A DNA stretch of 64,000 nt, taken from assembly GCA_015501075.1 (NCBI GenBank), contig JADNYJ010000013.1, positions 372,001-436,000 on the forward strand, read 5' to 3'. A program made the position numbers and the translations under genes. Position 1 is the first letter of the stretch; each line of letters starts with the position of its first letter. The notes under the pieces were generated by a model. The model ran no database searches, was not told where the DNA came from, and saw only the letters and a list, made by a program, of their open reading frames with translations. This stretch comes from Gymnopilus junonius. Lineage: Eukaryota; Basidiomycota; Agaricomycetes; Agaricales; Galerinaceae. Of the stretch, positions 63,037 to 64,000 are shown piece after piece.

Positions 63037-64000
63037 ATGTCCAGATTATCTGCCGATATCCTTTACTATATATTTTCGCTGAACACCGACATATCGCAGT
63101 GGACCTGATGAACCGAGACCTATTCATTCCAATACGGCCATCAGCAAACTGCATTCCGTACGCTTTTTCATTGCTCACACGTGTCTTCCAACTGGAGAGA
63201 TATAATCCTGCCATCGTCAGTTCTGTGGGCTGGTGTTTTGGACTTCAGGTCTTTACGAACGCATGAATGGATGCAAGAAGTGATACGCAGAACTGGCCAG
63301 GCTCCGCTGAATATTATTGGAGAAGACGGAGGCTACAAACATACTGAAAGTGTTCTAAAGCTTTTCGACAAGAACTGGGAAAGTATTTTCTATATGGACT
63401 TCCGTCTTTGGGACTTTGAAGATCGTGCCGTTGAACTTGTTTCGCGCCTTTTTCAATGCCCAGCCCCTCTACTGCAAACTTGTAGATTTGATATTTGATA
63501 CTGCGGCCAGGGAATCGACGACGTCAGAACTCCTCCCCATGGATTCAGACTTTTTGATAGCCAAGCACCCGCTCTGGTTGATTTCCTTTCTCCTGTTCCG
63601 ATTAATCATAAAGCCCCGTGGCTCAGCCAGCTTCGACGCCTTTCCCTTCGCGGTCCTATCGCAATTATCGACCTCCTTCCAGCGCTCTCATCGATGCCAC
63701 TTTTGGAAACTCTATCAAACAAGCAGGACTCCATCATTTCAACGATGGACAGGCCACCCTTCCAACAATTTGTCTCCCGTCCCTTAAAGAGTGCATCGTC
63801 CACTCCCGTTCCCAGTTTTTTTGTCTCTATTTGAACTTGGTCACTCACATTTCATCATCTTTCTTTCCGAAAATTCATCTCGTCTTTTCAATGATACTAA
63901 CATCATCATCATCTGGCCTGTTGAACCAGTTTTTCGAACCTCTGGTTGCGAGTTTAGTGTCTTTCATAGTTATGTGTGGCTCCCTGCATCACATAGATCC
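63037..64000 (+). pseudogene. Decayed F-box protein copy, cut by window edge
   Basis: Starts MSRLSADILYYIFSLNTDIS at 63037, then hits two adjacent in-frame TGA codons (63106-63111). It continues in the same frame with FRTLFHCSHVSSNWRD, RRTGQAPLNIIGED and CRFDI, followed by another in-frame TGA at about 63497. A deletion of about ten codons is visible against the intact gene at 60933, and the frame changes again near 63740, after which CLPSLKECIVHSRS and ITHIS-like blocks resume. These stops are not homopolymer effects, so this is a true relic. It runs off the right edge. Confidence 0.85.

Overview
The window looks like nuclear DNA of a mushroom-forming basidiomycete (Agaricomycetes). Genes are dense and split by short GT-AG introns of about 50-85 nt. 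Several families are ones that expand locally in that group: F-box/LRR proteins, RTA1-like membrane proteins, atypical short-chain dehydrogenases and NmrA-like reductases. A housekeeping purine-synthesis gene (ADE6/FGAM synthase) and a splicing-linked G-patch protein (SQS1-like) lie among them. No tRNA, rRNA, CRISPR or bacterial-type feature was seen.

Layout. 1-1281: 5' part of an extended SDR (minus). 1803-~6075: USP7/UBP15-like protein (minus) whose catalytic Cys and His are both replaced. 6610-8014 and 9328-10730: tandem RTA1-like membrane proteins (minus), the first broken by a 2-nt deletion. 12158-13231: small secreted or membrane His-rich protein (plus). 13615-~14460: F-box/LRR protein (minus). 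15508-19800: second USP7-like copy (plus), also without catalytic Cys and His. 20329-21415: atypical SDR (plus). 21623-23197 and 23486-25255: two F-box proteins (plus). 25623-29078: SQS1-like RGG/R3H/G-patch protein (plus). 29258-30150: F-box/LRR protein (minus). 30437-31503: second atypical SDR (minus). 34225-35139 and 48583-49545: NmrA-like reductases (plus and minus). 39204-42395: 1017-residue disordered protein (minus). 50152-51891: unrecognised Q/S-rich protein with an in-frame stop (minus). 52423-53124: a repeated GCGGATAAAAAT motif. 53329-56377: broken P-loop/nuclease-like gene of a repetitive, effector-like type (plus). 56615-60686: ADE6 (minus). 60933-62633: F-box protein (plus), followed by a decayed F-box copy running off the right edge.

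Three themes stand out. First, paralogues occur in opposite orientation on either side of other genes (USP7-like, SDR, NmrA), with tandem copies of RTA1 and F-box genes, so the segment seems built by local duplication with inversion. Second, ubiquitin-related proteins dominate: five apparently intact F-box-type genes, one F-box pseudogene and two USP7-like proteins that should not be able to cleave ubiquitin. Third, many apparent frameshifts fall on short homopolymers, including one in the essential-type ADE6 gene. Part of the apparent gene decay may therefore be sequence error, and frameshift-based pseudogene calls here should be treated with care.

Long gene-poor stretches are 31.5-34.2, 35.1-39.2, 42.4-48.6 and 51.9-53.3 kb. 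They hold only weak ORFs, simple repeats and possible relics.
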